Origin: a bacterium
GTDB taxonomy: Bacteria; SM23-31
DNA: 64,000 bases
NCBI GenBank assembly: GCA_028278455.1
Contig: JANQEH010000186.1
Location: forward strand, 1-64,000
Reading direction: 5' to 3'
The notes below the pieces were generated by a model. That model did no database searches. It worked only from the letters and a program-made list of their open reading frames with translations, and was not told the DNA's origin. The number at the start of each line of letters is the position of its first letter. The first letter of the stretch is position 1. Both the position numbers and the translations under genes were made by a program. Shown here piece after piece: positions 30,466 to 40,655 of the stretch.

Positions 30466-31485
30466 ATGTTAGATCTAAATACAATCTGGTTTATTCTGAT
30501 CGGTGTACTGTTCATCGGTTATGCAATTTTAGACGGATTTGACCTCGGTGTGGGTACATTGAGCCTTTTTGCGAACGATCAGGAGGAAAAAAGGCTGTTT
30601 ATAAACGCTATAGGCCCGGTATGGGACGGTAACGAAGTATGGCTTCTGACGGGAGGAGGAGCGCTCTTCGCAGCCTTCCCGATAGTATACGCAACAGTAT
30701 TCAGCGGATTCTATCTTGCTCTTATGCTCCTCCTGACGGCATTGATATTCAGAGCAGTGTCAATGGAATTCCGGGGAAAAGTAGATTCTGAAAAGTGGAG
30801 GAAATGGTGGGATCTGGCATTCGGGATCGGAAGCCTTCTTCCCGCAGTCTTATTCGGAGTTGCTTATGGAAATATTATGCGTGGCATCCCGATAAACGCC
30901 CAGGGGGATTTCACCGGATCGTTCCTGGGGCTGCTCAATCCATATGCAATAGGTATAGGTTTATTGAGCCTCTGCTTATTTATAATGCATGGTGCGCTTT
31001 ATATGACGATGAAATCTGATGGTGAGCTACGAGAAAGGATGCAGAAGATTGCATCCGGCTCATGGATGGGTGTCGTAGCACTGTATGTCCTCGCAACAAT
31101 CTTTACAATTTTCTCGGCATCATTCCTCTTCGAAGGTGTAATGGGGAATTTCCTGACATGGATCCTCTTTCTGCTCCTCCTGGCTTCCATGGTATATATT
31201 CCCGTCGCTAACAAGGCTAACCAGCATTTCAGGGCATTTTTAGCATCTTCTTTGACGATCCTGTGTATGATCGGACTCACTGCCGTCAGCCTATTTCCGA
31301 GGATAGTACCTTCGATAACGGACTTGAGTTACAGCCTGACGGTGTATAACGCTGCATCGACTCCGAAAACACAGACAGTTATGCTGATAATAGCATTGAT
31401 CGGTATGCCCATCGTTATAGGCTATACATACGTTATCTACAGGGTTTTCAAAGGCAAGGTGGTAATAAACGAGGACAGCTATTGA
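30466..31485 (+). CDS. cydB: Cytochrome bd-type ubiquinol oxidase subunit II
   Basis: IWFILIGVLFIGYAILDGFDLGVG, GPVWDGNEVWLLTGGGALFAAFP, FRAVSMEFRGK. Confidence 0.95.
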   Translation: MLDLNTIWFILIGVLFIGYAILDGFDLGVGTLSLFANDQEEKRLFINAIGPVWDGNEVWLLTGGGALFAAFPIVYATVFSGFYLALMLLLTALIFRAVSMEFRGKVDSEKWRKWWDLAFGIGSLLPAVLFGVAYGNIMRGIPINAQGDFTGSFLGLLNPYAIGIGLLSLCLFIMHGALYMTMKSDGELRERMQKIASGSWMGVVALYVLATIFTIFSASFLFEGVMGNFLTWILFLLLLASMVYIPVANKANQHFRAFLASSLTILCMIGLTAVSLFPRIVPSITDLSYSLTVYNAASTPKTQTVMLIIALIGMPIVIGYTYVIYRVFKGKVVINEDSY

Positions 31486-31504
31486 TTTAAATAAAATAAA
31501 ATTT

Positions 31505-31538
31505 AAAAGCCGGTCGCAATATAATGTCCGGCTTTTTT
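31505..31538. terminator. Bidirectional Rho-independent terminator between cydB and the convergent permease
   Basis: AAAAGCCGG ... CCGGCTTTTTT hairpin with A-tract and T-tract on either side. Confidence 0.85.
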
Positions 31539-33900
31539 ATTCGTACTTCAGCGTATCAACCGGATCCTGCAGAGCCGCTTTTATTGCCTGTATGCTAATC
31601 GTACCTATAGCGATAAACATCACGGCGCCAGCACCCCAAACGAACGGAGACCAGCTAATATCGATCCTGTATGCAAAGTTATCGAGCCATTTACTCATGA
31701 CCATGTAAATCACCGGCACGGCAAATACATTCGCTAAAAGTATCCATTTGAAGAATTCTTTCCAGAAAAGAATAAGAATGCTTCTGATATCGGCTCCAAG
31801 CACTTTTCGTATCCCTATTTCCTTGTTTCTCCGCTGTGTTTCATATGCAACGAGGCCGAATAATCCGAGAGTGGCAATTATGATCGCAAGGCAGGCAGCA
31901 TAGGTAAAAACGCTTTTGAGAATCTTCTCAGATTCATATAGCCTGCCGAATTCTTCATCGAGGAATGTATATTCAAATGTACGGCGTGGAGAAAACTCCT
32001 TCCATTTCCTGCTGATCTGATCGATCGTTCTTGATAAATTCTGTGAATCAATCCTGACAGAAATAAAATTGTACCATTCAGGATAAATATTCAAAGCTAT
32101 TGGCCCGATCCGTTCATGCAAGGATTTGAAATGAAAATCTTTTACGATTCCAATGACTATCCCTTTATTGGCAATCTTAAATGGTTGTCCTAACGGATCA
32201 TTCCAGCCGACTTCCTTCGCTGCCGATTCGCTCAGTATATACGCTTTTTCAATATCTGAGGGAATCTCTCCTGAAAAGTCCCTTCCGGAGATCAGTTCAA
32301 GGCCGTAAGTCTTTACGAAATCTTGATCTACAGAGATCCAATTCATAGCAGGATACATATTATCGCCCAATCCTTCGTACCAGTAATTCTGATTGCCGAG
32401 ACCGTTTAACGGGGAATAACTTGTTGCAGAGACACTTATAATATCCGGATGCTGGACTAATTCGTTTTTAATTACACTGATCTTATCAAGGAGATCTTTA
32501 TCGTTTATTGAAATATTCACTATCTGATCTTTATTCAATCCAAGGTCTTTTGAATCAACATAGTCCATTTGATTGATCAGTATAAAGAGACTAACAATAA
32601 GAATACTCGATATCGAAAATTGAACTACAATCAGGCCCTTTCTTAAAAAGAGACCCCTCGATTGTCCTCTAAGAGCCCCTTTCAGGATATTTACAGGATT
32701 GAAATTAGAAAGCAGGAACGCAGGATAAATTCCAGAAAGTAAACCGACGCCGGCTCCGACGATGACTATCTGGATGAAGAATACAAGGTTTCCCGAATAG
32801 CTAATATCGAGGTTCTTCCGGATCAGCGTATTGAATGTTGGCAATATCAGCTCCACCAGGGCTATTGCAAGTACCAGAGCAGTAAGCGAAAATAAAAGCG
32901 ATTCACTCAGGAATTGCTTAATAAGCTGAATCTTAGAGGAACCCATTACCTTGCGGATACCAACTTCTCTGGTTCTGGTTGAATATTTTGCGGTGGATAG
33001 ATTTACATAGTTAAAACATGCAATAAACAGTAAGAAGAGCCCAACTACGGAAAACGTATAGATGTTTGCCATATTACCGTTTCCCTCGAATTCACCCCTC
33101 AGGTTGGAATGAAGGTGTATGTCTGTCAGGTTCTGCAGCCTATATTCGATCTTATATACATACCTTGCATCCCTTCCCTTGTATTCCTCAATAATTCCAG
33201 GGATCATACTTTCATATATTTCACGATCAAACTCATCTGTAGTAAGGATGTATGACAAATAATTTGAAACACCCCAGTCGTTTACCCGTCGCTCTGCAAT
33301 CGATGTGAATGATATAAGGAAATCGAATCTGAAGTGAGAATTCTCAGGAACATTCCTGAATATACCTGTTATAATATAATCCCTGTCTCCGTATAATGTC
33401 AGGACTTCTCCTACAGGATCATGGTCACCGAAGTACTTTTCTTTTATTGCCTCTGAAATAAGAATCGAGTTTGGATCTTGAAGTACGGTAGATTTATCAC
33501 CTCTGATCAATGGAAATGTAAAGATATCAAATATGCTGGGATCAGCACGGTAAATAGACTCAAAAAACCGCTTTTCCTGATATACTACTTCTACAACCCC
33601 AGATCTGCTGAATCTTACAAAATTATTAATCCCCGGTATTCTTTCCTTGAGAATCGGTGCAAGCGGAGAAGGAGTACCTACATGAGAATCTACCTTTCCC
33701 TCAACTTCATATTTACTTGTTACCCGAAGGATCTTGTCTGCGTTTTCATGGTACCTGTCATAACTGAGTTCAGATTTTATCCAAAGCAGGAGGATTATAG
33801 TACAGGACAGACCGATCGCCAGTCCCCCCACATTGATAAGTGAATATACCCTCTGCCTCTGGAAAATCCTGAATGCAACCTTAAAATAATTGCTAATCAT
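31537..33900 (-). CDS. MacB/FtsX-type ABC transporter permease (no prefix domain)
   Basis: MISNYFKVAFRIFQRQRVYSLINVGGLAIGLSCTIILLLWI; REVGIRKVMGSSKIQLIKQF; KEIGIRKVLGADIRSILILF. Confidence 0.93.
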   Translation of the reverse strand: MISNYFKVAFRIFQRQRVYSLINVGGLAIGLSCTIILLLWIKSELSYDRYHENADKILRVTSKYEVEGKVDSHVGTPSPLAPILKERIPGINNFVRFSRSGVVEVVYQEKRFFESIYRADPSIFDIFTFPLIRGDKSTVLQDPNSILISEAIKEKYFGDHDPVGEVLTLYGDRDYIITGIFRNVPENSHFRFDFLISFTSIAERRVNDWGVSNYLSYILTTDEFDREIYESMIPGIIEEYKGRDARYVYKIEYRLQNLTDIHLHSNLRGEFEGNGNMANIYTFSVVGLFLLFIACFNYVNLSTAKYSTRTREVGIRKVMGSSKIQLIKQFLSESLLFSLTALVLAIALVELILPTFNTLIRKNLDISYSGNLVFFIQIVIVGAGVGLLSGIYPAFLLSNFNPVNILKGALRGQSRGLFLRKGLIVVQFSISSILIVSLFILINQMDYVDSKDLGLNKDQIVNISINDKDLLDKISVIKNELVQHPDIISVSATSYSPLNGLGNQNYWYEGLGDNMYPAMNWISVDQDFVKTYGLELISGRDFSGEIPSDIEKAYILSESAAKEVGWNDPLGQPFKIANKGIVIGIVKDFHFKSLHERIGPIALNIYPEWYNFISVRIDSQNLSRTIDQISRKWKEFSPRRTFEYTFLDEEFGRLYESEKILKSVFTYAACLAIIIATLGLFGLVAYETQRRNKEIGIRKVLGADIRSILILFWKEFFKWILLANVFAVPVIYMVMSKWLDNFAYRIDISWSPFVWGAGAVMFIAIGTISIQAIKAALQDPVDTLKYE

Positions 33901-34057
33901 TACTGCCCCGTTTACCTGTTGGTATTTACTATCTGATATGAATTATCAGATGCAATTAATATACCAGTTCAGGATATTTCCTAAGGAATAATATCAGAAT
34001 AATTAATAGTATACGTAAACAGTACAGATTGTGTCCGGTAACGTACATATTTTGCGG

Positions 34058-36661
34058 TTATTCATATCTTAAAGACCTGACTGGATCTGCTAATGCCGCC
34101 TTCAATGCCTGGAAAGTTACGGAGACTATTGTGATCCCCAGTACTGCCAGGCCGGATACTATAAAGATGCTCCAATCCATACCGGTCCGGTAAGGAAATC
34201 CGGAAAGCCACTTGTTCATCAGGAAATATGATACCGGCCATGCTATAATATTTGCTGCAATAACGATTTTGAGAAAGTTCTTGCATAACAGGATTACAAG
34301 TCCGAATATCGATGAACCAAGCACTTTCCTTACCCCTATTTCCTTGGTGCGTTTTTCTGCAGAAAATGAAGATAAGCCTATCAGGCCGAGACACGCGATA
34401 AAAACTGCAAGAAAGGTAAAATATCTGATGAGTCTCCCGATAGTCTCAATATTTGAATAAAGGGCGTTGAACTGTTCATCAAGGAAATTGTAATTGAAAG
34501 GTTTATCAGGTGCGGTTTCTTTCCAGCAATTTTCTATAAAATCAATTGTGTCTGGTATATTCTGAGGATGGATCTTAGCAAAAATATAATTTACACCTGT
34601 CGAATGCAGAAAGATTATCAGGGGCTCGATGGATGTGTTTGTAAGAGACTCAAAGTGAAAATCTTTTACAATACCAATCACACTGCCGGTTGATGTGCGA
34701 ATATCGAAAGTTTCGTTCAGGGCAGATCCTTCAATCTCCAATAATCTGACAAAGCTCTCATTTACAATCCAGTTGCCGCGCTCGCTTTCGAGATCTCTGG
34801 AAAAATTTCTGCCCTCAATTATCTCCAGTCCCATGAGATCGATGAAATCAAAATCTACCGATGTTATATTAATCGGAGTGTTCAGGTCCAGCCTGTTACC
34901 TTTATATATAACATCTCTTGCAGGTGATCCGAGATTTACAGGAGATGTAAAAGAACCGGTTACCATCTCGACAGAAGGGCTTTGCTCGAGTTTCTCCTTC
35001 AGATTATGATAGATCTCGCCATTGTTCATGTTGGAGATCCCGAGAGAAATCATCACTATATTCTCGCTGCTGTATCCCAGGTCCTTATTCTTCAAGTAAT
35101 TCAGTTGTTTGAAGATCACAGTAGAAACAATCAACAGCACCAGCGAAATACTTACCTGCAAGATTACAAGCGATCTCCTCGAAATGATCCTGCTTTCCCC
35201 GGATTTTCCCCTCTTCTTGAAAATCCTTGCCGGATTAAAAGACGACAGGAAAAAAGCCGGATAACTTCCAGATATCACACCCGTGAGAAATGTTATCATT
35301 AATGCGAAAGAGATAAATTTGAGATTTACTATATCGGTTATTTCAAGTTCAGAATAGTTGAAGGAGGCTGCAACAAGTTCATTGAATTTCGGCAGAGCAA
35401 GTTTAATTATCACAGGTACCAGCAGCAGGGCTGCAAAAGTCAGCAGCATAGACTCAAAGAGGAATTGTATAACCAGTTGCTTCTTCCTCGCACCAACAAC
35501 CTTTCTCAGACCGATCTCTTTTGCCCTGTATTCTGATCTTGCAGTCGATAAGTTCATATAATTTATGCATGCGATCATCAAAACAATAAAACCGACTATT
35601 GAAAAGATATATACATATAGTATTATACCTTGTGTACCAGGATTATTGAAGTTCGAGTATAAATATATATCCTTTAGCGGCTGCAGAAAAAGCTCAACAT
35701 TATCTTTTGGATTATTTTTGTTCACTACCCCTGCGATCTTTGCCTCAAGTGATGAGGGCTCTACCTTTGCATCCAGAAGTACAAATGTTGTGTAAAAGCT
35801 ATAATCCCATGTGACCAGATCCCATCCAAGAGTACCGATGAAATCAAATGGGACTATCATATCAAAAAACAGGTTTGAATTGGAAGGTAAATCTTCGACA
35901 ACCGCAGTAACGGTAAAGCTGTAATTATCCAGGAGTATTGTCCTGTTTATCGGATCGGCATCCCCAAAATATTTTTCTGCAGTACTTTCCGTCATAATTA
36001 TTGAGAATTTTGGATCCAGTGCGCTTTCTTTGTTTCCTTTTAGAAAATTGAATGAAAATATATCGAAGAACTCCTTATCTACTCCAATGATCCAGTTTTC
36101 CGAGTAGATTCTGTCCTCATATTTTAGTGTCCTTTCTCCTGTCCATGCGTGCCTGGCAGCTTTAATAACCTCAGGATAATCATCTTTCAGTATATCGGCC
36201 AGCGGCCCCGGCACCCTGGTAGAATAACTGACATCCTGTGTTAGTTTGATCCTCTGGACAATCCTGTAGGTGTTATCGGCATTCTCATGAAAAGAGTCGA
36301 AACTCATTTGATGGTTTACCCAGATCGAAATAAACAGAAATGCCGATATCCCAAGTGCCAACCCGGATATGTTAATGACGGAGAAACCCTTTTGCCTGAT
36401 CAGGTTTCTCAATGCGATTTTAAGGTAGTTATTAAACATAGCGAGATTCCAGATAGTTGTATCATTAAAGAATGGAGGTGTTGACCTCACCAGCTCTTTC
36501 CAGAGCCAGAAATATGCGGTAATTCTTCCTCTCTGCTCGAAGATCTGCCGGTATCCTTCTTCAAAATCTCCTATTGCAGAATATTTAATATCACCATTGA
36601 TTACTTTCCTGAGGAACCAGGACGGAAGGGTAGGAAGCTTTCTTTTATCTTTAAACATCAA
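34058..36661 (-). CDS. MacB/FtsX-type ABC transporter permease with N-terminal prefix domain
   Basis: Prefix (IKYSAIGDFEEGYRQIFEQRGRITAYFWLWKELV); KEIGLRKVVGARKKQLVIQF; KEIGVRKVLGSSIFGLVILL. Confidence 0.93.
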   Translation of the reverse strand: MMFKDKRKLPTLPSWFLRKVINGDIKYSAIGDFEEGYRQIFEQRGRITAYFWLWKELVRSTPPFFNDTTIWNLAMFNNYLKIALRNLIRQKGFSVINISGLALGISAFLFISIWVNHQMSFDSFHENADNTYRIVQRIKLTQDVSYSTRVPGPLADILKDDYPEVIKAARHAWTGERTLKYEDRIYSENWIIGVDKEFFDIFSFNFLKGNKESALDPKFSIIMTESTAEKYFGDADPINRTILLDNYSFTVTAVVEDLPSNSNLFFDMIVPFDFIGTLGWDLVTWDYSFYTTFVLLDAKVEPSSLEAKIAGVVNKNNPKDNVELFLQPLKDIYLYSNFNNPGTQGIILYVYIFSIVGFIVLMIACINYMNLSTARSEYRAKEIGLRKVVGARKKQLVIQFLFESMLLTFAALLLVPVIIKLALPKFNELVAASFNYSELEITDIVNLKFISFALMITFLTGVISGSYPAFFLSSFNPARIFKKRGKSGESRIISRRSLVILQVSISLVLLIVSTVIFKQLNYLKNKDLGYSSENIVMISLGISNMNNGEIYHNLKEKLEQSPSVEMVTGSFTSPVNLGSPARDVIYKGNRLDLNTPINITSVDFDFIDLMGLEIIEGRNFSRDLESERGNWIVNESFVRLLEIEGSALNETFDIRTSTGSVIGIVKDFHFESLTNTSIEPLIIFLHSTGVNYIFAKIHPQNIPDTIDFIENCWKETAPDKPFNYNFLDEQFNALYSNIETIGRLIRYFTFLAVFIACLGLIGLSSFSAEKRTKEIGVRKVLGSSIFGLVILLCKNFLKIVIAANIIAWPVSYFLMNKWLSGFPYRTGMDWSIFIVSGLAVLGITIVSVTFQALKAALADPVRSLRYE

Positions 36662-36987
36662 CGGTTTCCATTAATCTCGAGAGACGGGATCCCTACCCAG
36701 ACCGTCTCATGCACCTTTTTGATCTCAAGCAGAGATTTCTTGCCTTTTTCAGAAAGTTTATAAAACACTTTACTTCTGCCGCCTCTTTCCGCAACAGGTT
36801 CACCCTGTTTCGTCCGGACATATCCTTTCTTTTCCAGTCTATGCAGCGGTGCATAAATAGCCCCGATTGACCATTCATGTCCTGTTGCCTCGGAAACGAG
36901 CTTTCTGATCGTCACTCCGTAGGCATCCTCTTGAAGCTTCCATACACATAGCAGAACAATCTCTTCTGATCTTGATAACAATTTCAT
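36658..36987 (-). CDS. PadR family transcriptional regulator
   Basis: MKLLSRSEEIVLLCVWKLQEDAYGVTIRKLVSEATGHEWSIGAIYAPLHRLEKKGYV...RGGRSKVFYKLSEKG. Stop overlaps the downstream permease start. Start could be 36987, 37005 or 37080. Confidence 0.9.
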   Translation of the reverse strand: MKLLSRSEEIVLLCVWKLQEDAYGVTIRKLVSEATGHEWSIGAIYAPLHRLEKKGYVRTKQGEPVAERGGRSKVFYKLSEKGKKSLLEIKKVHETVWVGIPSLEINGNR

Positions 36988-37303
36988 TTTTGTCTCCGGT
37001 TTCATTAGTATTCGAAAATAAAACAAATAAGTTTCATTTTCAATAAAAATTTGTATTAATTTTGAATACATATTGAACATACCGTTGAATTTAGATGCAT
37101 TTATCAGGGAATATAAACCTTTTACATAATCTTTTTCTTGATTTGGAAATGAAACTAAATTATCTTAGAGTGTGCGGGTATACTCCGGACAAATCAATCC
37201 GCAGTATAATGCTAAAAAGTTTAATAGAAAACTCCGCTGTCAATTTGTTGTTTATGTTACTGTTATCCCGGGTATCAGCAGGGATCTCTTTTCGGAGTTT
37301 CAT

Positions 37304-40270
37304 ATGGCAAAGTCAATAAAAGATATAAACTTGAAAACTGGAAGCAAACCGAAAAAAAACCGGAAAAGCAAGGATCTACCCGGTTTCTGGATTCCATTCA
37401 ATAATCACTCTCTCCCCACCCTTCTATTCGATTCAACCGGGAAAGTTCTTAGATATAATGAGGCCTTTCATTCACTGACAGGATTTGATCAATCCGAGGT
37501 CCGGGATCTTGATATATTATTCAGATTAACAGAAATATCCGGGAAAGTTACAGGTAAATCTTTACTTGAAAGGTTGATCCATGGTAATAAGCATGATGTT
37601 GTAAAAGAAGAGTTTGAAATTCGCAGCAAAGACCGGATTGACAGAAAAGTTGAATTTTCTTCATATCCACTCTTTGTTGGCGGCGATCCTGCCCAATTCA
37701 GATTACTGCATGCTATAGACAGAACTGAAAAAGGAAAAAAAGATCCTCTGGATATCAGCGGAAAAGGTTACCATCAGCTCGTTGAAAATCTCAAGGAAGG
37801 AGTCTGGATAATAGACAGAGATGGATTTACTACATTTGTAAATCCGCAGCTTGCTGAAATGCTCGGGTATGAGATAAATGAGATTGTCGGAAGACATCTT
37901 TTCACCTTCATGGATGAAAATGGAATCCGAACCGGTATTGAAAACATTGACCACAAAGAAAAAGGTATTAAAAAGCACCGGGAATTCGAGTTCATAGGAA
38001 AAAGCGGTAAGCGAATTTATACACTGATGAGCGCTTCACCTATCCTTGATAATGATCAAAAATATGTCGGTCTTATAGCCAATGTAATGGATATTACACT
38101 CAGAAAAGAGACAGAGGCAGAGCTGCAGAAGAAAACCCATGAGCTCGAAGAAAGGGTAAAAGAGCTGCACTGTCTTTTCGCGATAACCAAGCTTCTTGAG
38201 GATCCCGATCTTACTATGGACAAGCTAAATAGAGAAGTCCTGAAACTTATTCAGAGCAGCTGGCAGTATCATGAGATTACCTGTGCAAAAATAACTATCC
38301 ATGGAAGAGAGTTCAAAACTAAGAACTATAGAGATCCTCTCTGGAAACAGGATGCAAGTATTAAGATTGGTACAAAAATAATAGGAAAGATAGTAGTCGG
38401 GTACCTGGAAGAAAAACCGTTAATGGATGAAGGGCCGTTTCTGAAAGAGGAAAAATTTCTATTGAATACAATCGCTCAGAGGCTTGGTCAGGTTATCGAA
38501 CGGCTTGAGACAACAGAAAAGCTCAGCAGGAACGAAGAGCAGATCAGGCACACTTTCGAGAACGCACCCATCGGGATAATTACCATAAACCTCGACGGGC
38601 ATTTCAGGGATGCAAATCATTATTTCAGCAAATTCATCGGATATTCACCTTTCGACCTGGTTAGAATGACTACCCGGGATATTACCCATCAGGACGATAA
38701 AGATGCAAGTGTAATGTTGATTAACAAGCTTTCCAAAGGCGAGATATCTGATTTTGCTTTCGAAAAGAAATACGTATGTAAAAGCGGTGAGATAAAAATC
38801 GGCTATACCAGGCTTGCTCTTCTTAGAAAAACAGACGGTACACCGGAGTTCATCATCGGACAGATAGAGGATATCACCCAGAGAAAGGAAACCGAAAGAG
38901 AACTGGAAAAGCACAGAGAAAACCTTGAAGAACTTGTCAGAATACGCACACTGGAATTGCAGGAATCTAATTTTCAACTGCAGAAAGAGATAGCAGAAAA
39001 AGAAAAAGCTGTGAAAGAACTGAGACTTACCCAGTTTGCTATAGACAATGCCGGGGATGCTGCTTACTGGCTGAAACCGGATGCGCAGTTCATATACGTA
39101 AATGACGCGGCTGTCGAGATGACAGGATACTTAAGGGATGATCTTCTCAAAATGACTGTTCATGATATTAGTCCGGAATTCCCGGTAGAAAAATGGAAGA
39201 TTCATTGGGAATTTCTGAAGAAAAGAAAAACCGTCACCTTTGAAACAACCCACAGGAACAGAGACGGCGGTATGATAGATGTTGAGATCACCTCCAACTA
39301 TGTTAATTTCGGGGGAAAAGAGTATAATTGTGCTTTTGTCAGGGATATTACTGCACGGAAGATAGCAGAACAAGCTGTACGTGAAAGTGAAAAACGATAC
39401 AGACTTCTCCTGAATTCGATAACAAGTTATGTCTATACTGTATACATTGAAGAAGGGAAACCTGTTAGAACACGTCATGGAAACAGATGTGTAGAATTGA
39501 CCGGGTATACTACAGAAGAGTTTGACGAAGATCCTTACCTATGGTTCAAAATGGTACACATCGACGATCACGATAAAGTCAGGAAACATGCTGAAAGATT
39601 ATCCTCCGGTATCGATGCAGAAGCCTTGGAACATAGAATCATAAGAAAAGATGGGATCATACGATGGGTACGCAATACACCGGTTATAAATTTTGATCTG
39701 GACAGAAATCCGGTGTCTTATGACGGAATCATCGAAGATATTACCTTCAGAGACAGAGGCGAGGAGGTCCTGAAGATATTGTTCAACATTCTTGAAGCAG
39801 CATCGGGAGGGGAAAAGATGGAAGATTTCCTGGGAAGAGTCCACACCGAGGTTTCTTCAATAATGGATGCCAGAAATTTTTTCGTGGCCGTCTATAATAT
39901 GGATTCTGATTCCTATACTCTGATTTATTACCGGGACCAGTGTGATGTAATCGAGAAAAGAAAGAATCTGGAACTTCGAAAATCTTTGACCGACCATGTA
40001 TTCAAAACTGAAACCCCTCTACTGGTAAACAGAAAACAGATTGAGGAAATGATCAGCAATGATAAGATCAAACCAGTAGGTACAAGATGTGAATCATGGC
40101 TTGGTGTACCGCTCATTCTGGATAAACAGTCAATAGGAGTTGTGGCAGTCCAGAGTTATGTTAATTCTGACTCCTATAGCAGGCATGACCTCGAGATACT
40201 ATCTTATGTCGCGAGACATATAGCGATTATGATCGGCAAGAAGACAGAGGTAGAAGAAAAGGAAAAATAA
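37304..40270 (+). CDS. Multi-PAS (PAS/PAC) plus GAF sensory protein with no recognisable C-terminal output domain
   Basis: Repeated PAS/PAC motifs (EMLGYEINEIVGRHLFTFM, KFIGYSPFDLVRMTTRDITHQDD, EMTGYLRDDLLKMTVHDISPEF, ELTGYTTEEFDEDPYLW); C-terminal GAF (ARNFFVAVYNMDSDSYTLIYYRDQ...SWLGVPLILDKQSIGVVAVQSY). Confidence 0.88.
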   Translation: MAKSIKDINLKTGSKPKKNRKSKDLPGFWIPFNNHSLPTLLFDSTGKVLRYNEAFHSLTGFDQSEVRDLDILFRLTEISGKVTGKSLLERLIHGNKHDVVKEEFEIRSKDRIDRKVEFSSYPLFVGGDPAQFRLLHAIDRTEKGKKDPLDISGKGYHQLVENLKEGVWIIDRDGFTTFVNPQLAEMLGYEINEIVGRHLFTFMDENGIRTGIENIDHKEKGIKKHREFEFIGKSGKRIYTLMSASPILDNDQKYVGLIANVMDITLRKETEAELQKKTHELEERVKELHCLFAITKLLEDPDLTMDKLNREVLKLIQSSWQYHEITCAKITIHGREFKTKNYRDPLWKQDASIKIGTKIIGKIVVGYLEEKPLMDEGPFLKEEKFLLNTIAQRLGQVIERLETTEKLSRNEEQIRHTFENAPIGIITINLDGHFRDANHYFSKFIGYSPFDLVRMTTRDITHQDDKDASVMLINKLSKGEISDFAFEKKYVCKSGEIKIGYTRLALLRKTDGTPEFIIGQIEDITQRKETERELEKHRENLEELVRIRTLELQESNFQLQKEIAEKEKAVKELRLTQFAIDNAGDAAYWLKPDAQFIYVNDAAVEMTGYLRDDLLKMTVHDISPEFPVEKWKIHWEFLKKRKTVTFETTHRNRDGGMIDVEITSNYVNFGGKEYNCAFVRDITARKIAEQAVRESEKRYRLLLNSITSYVYTVYIEEGKPVRTRHGNRCVELTGYTTEEFDEDPYLWFKMVHIDDHDKVRKHAERLSSGIDAEALEHRIIRKDGIIRWVRNTPVINFDLDRNPVSYDGIIEDITFRDRGEEVLKILFNILEAASGGEKMEDFLGRVHTEVSSIMDARNFFVAVYNMDSDSYTLIYYRDQCDVIEKRKNLELRKSLTDHVFKTETPLLVNRKQIEEMISNDKIKPVGTRCESWLGVPLILDKQSIGVVAVQSYVNSDSYSRHDLEILSYVARHIAIMIGKKTEVEEKEK

Positions 40271-40281
40271 TCTGTCTTCTG

Positions 40282-40301
40282 ACTATTTTAATTAAAATAG
40301 T
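40282..40301. other. 20-bp perfect palindrome between convergent genes
   Basis: ACTATTTTAATTAAAATAGT is its own reverse complement. Confidence 0.75.
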
Positions 40302-40306
40302 ACAAC

Positions 40307-40588
40307 TCAGATTTCTTCTGTCAGCTCAAGGAATCGCTTATACGGGATCGCGGTCAGGCTTTCGGCATGAAAAGCTCCATTTGCCAGGCTGATCATAGAC
40401 ACCTTGGCGGCTGTCTCTTCATTCGGAGCCTCATAAATATCGATGAAATCAAAATTCCCTAAAAGTGCATAATGAGATAAGAACTTCACCTCAGGGCATT
40501 TCTCCTTTACCTGGTCAAGCCACTCCCGGCCGATTTTAGCCCTGTCTTTCATCTTGGTTGTGATCTCAGGAGAAAGTTTTGTCAACAA
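40307..40588 (-). CDS. GYD domain-containing protein; reading frame probably interrupted near the 5' end
   Basis: LTKLSPEITTKMKDRAKIGREWLDQVKEKCPEVKFLSHYALLGNFDFIDIYEAPNEETAAKVSMISLANGAFHAESLTAIPYKRF. Track start at 40588 is a TTG; a better RBS/ATG at 40604 is one nucleotide out of frame. Confidence 0.85.
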   Translation of the reverse strand: MLTKLSPEITTKMKDRAKIGREWLDQVKEKCPEVKFLSHYALLGNFDFIDIYEAPNEETAAKVSMISLANGAFHAESLTAIPYKRFLELTEEI

Positions 40589-40655
40589 AATAAAGGTTTT
40601 TCATATTCGATCTCCTTTCTATTATTATTGATCAATAATTCTGCCTGATAAAAAC

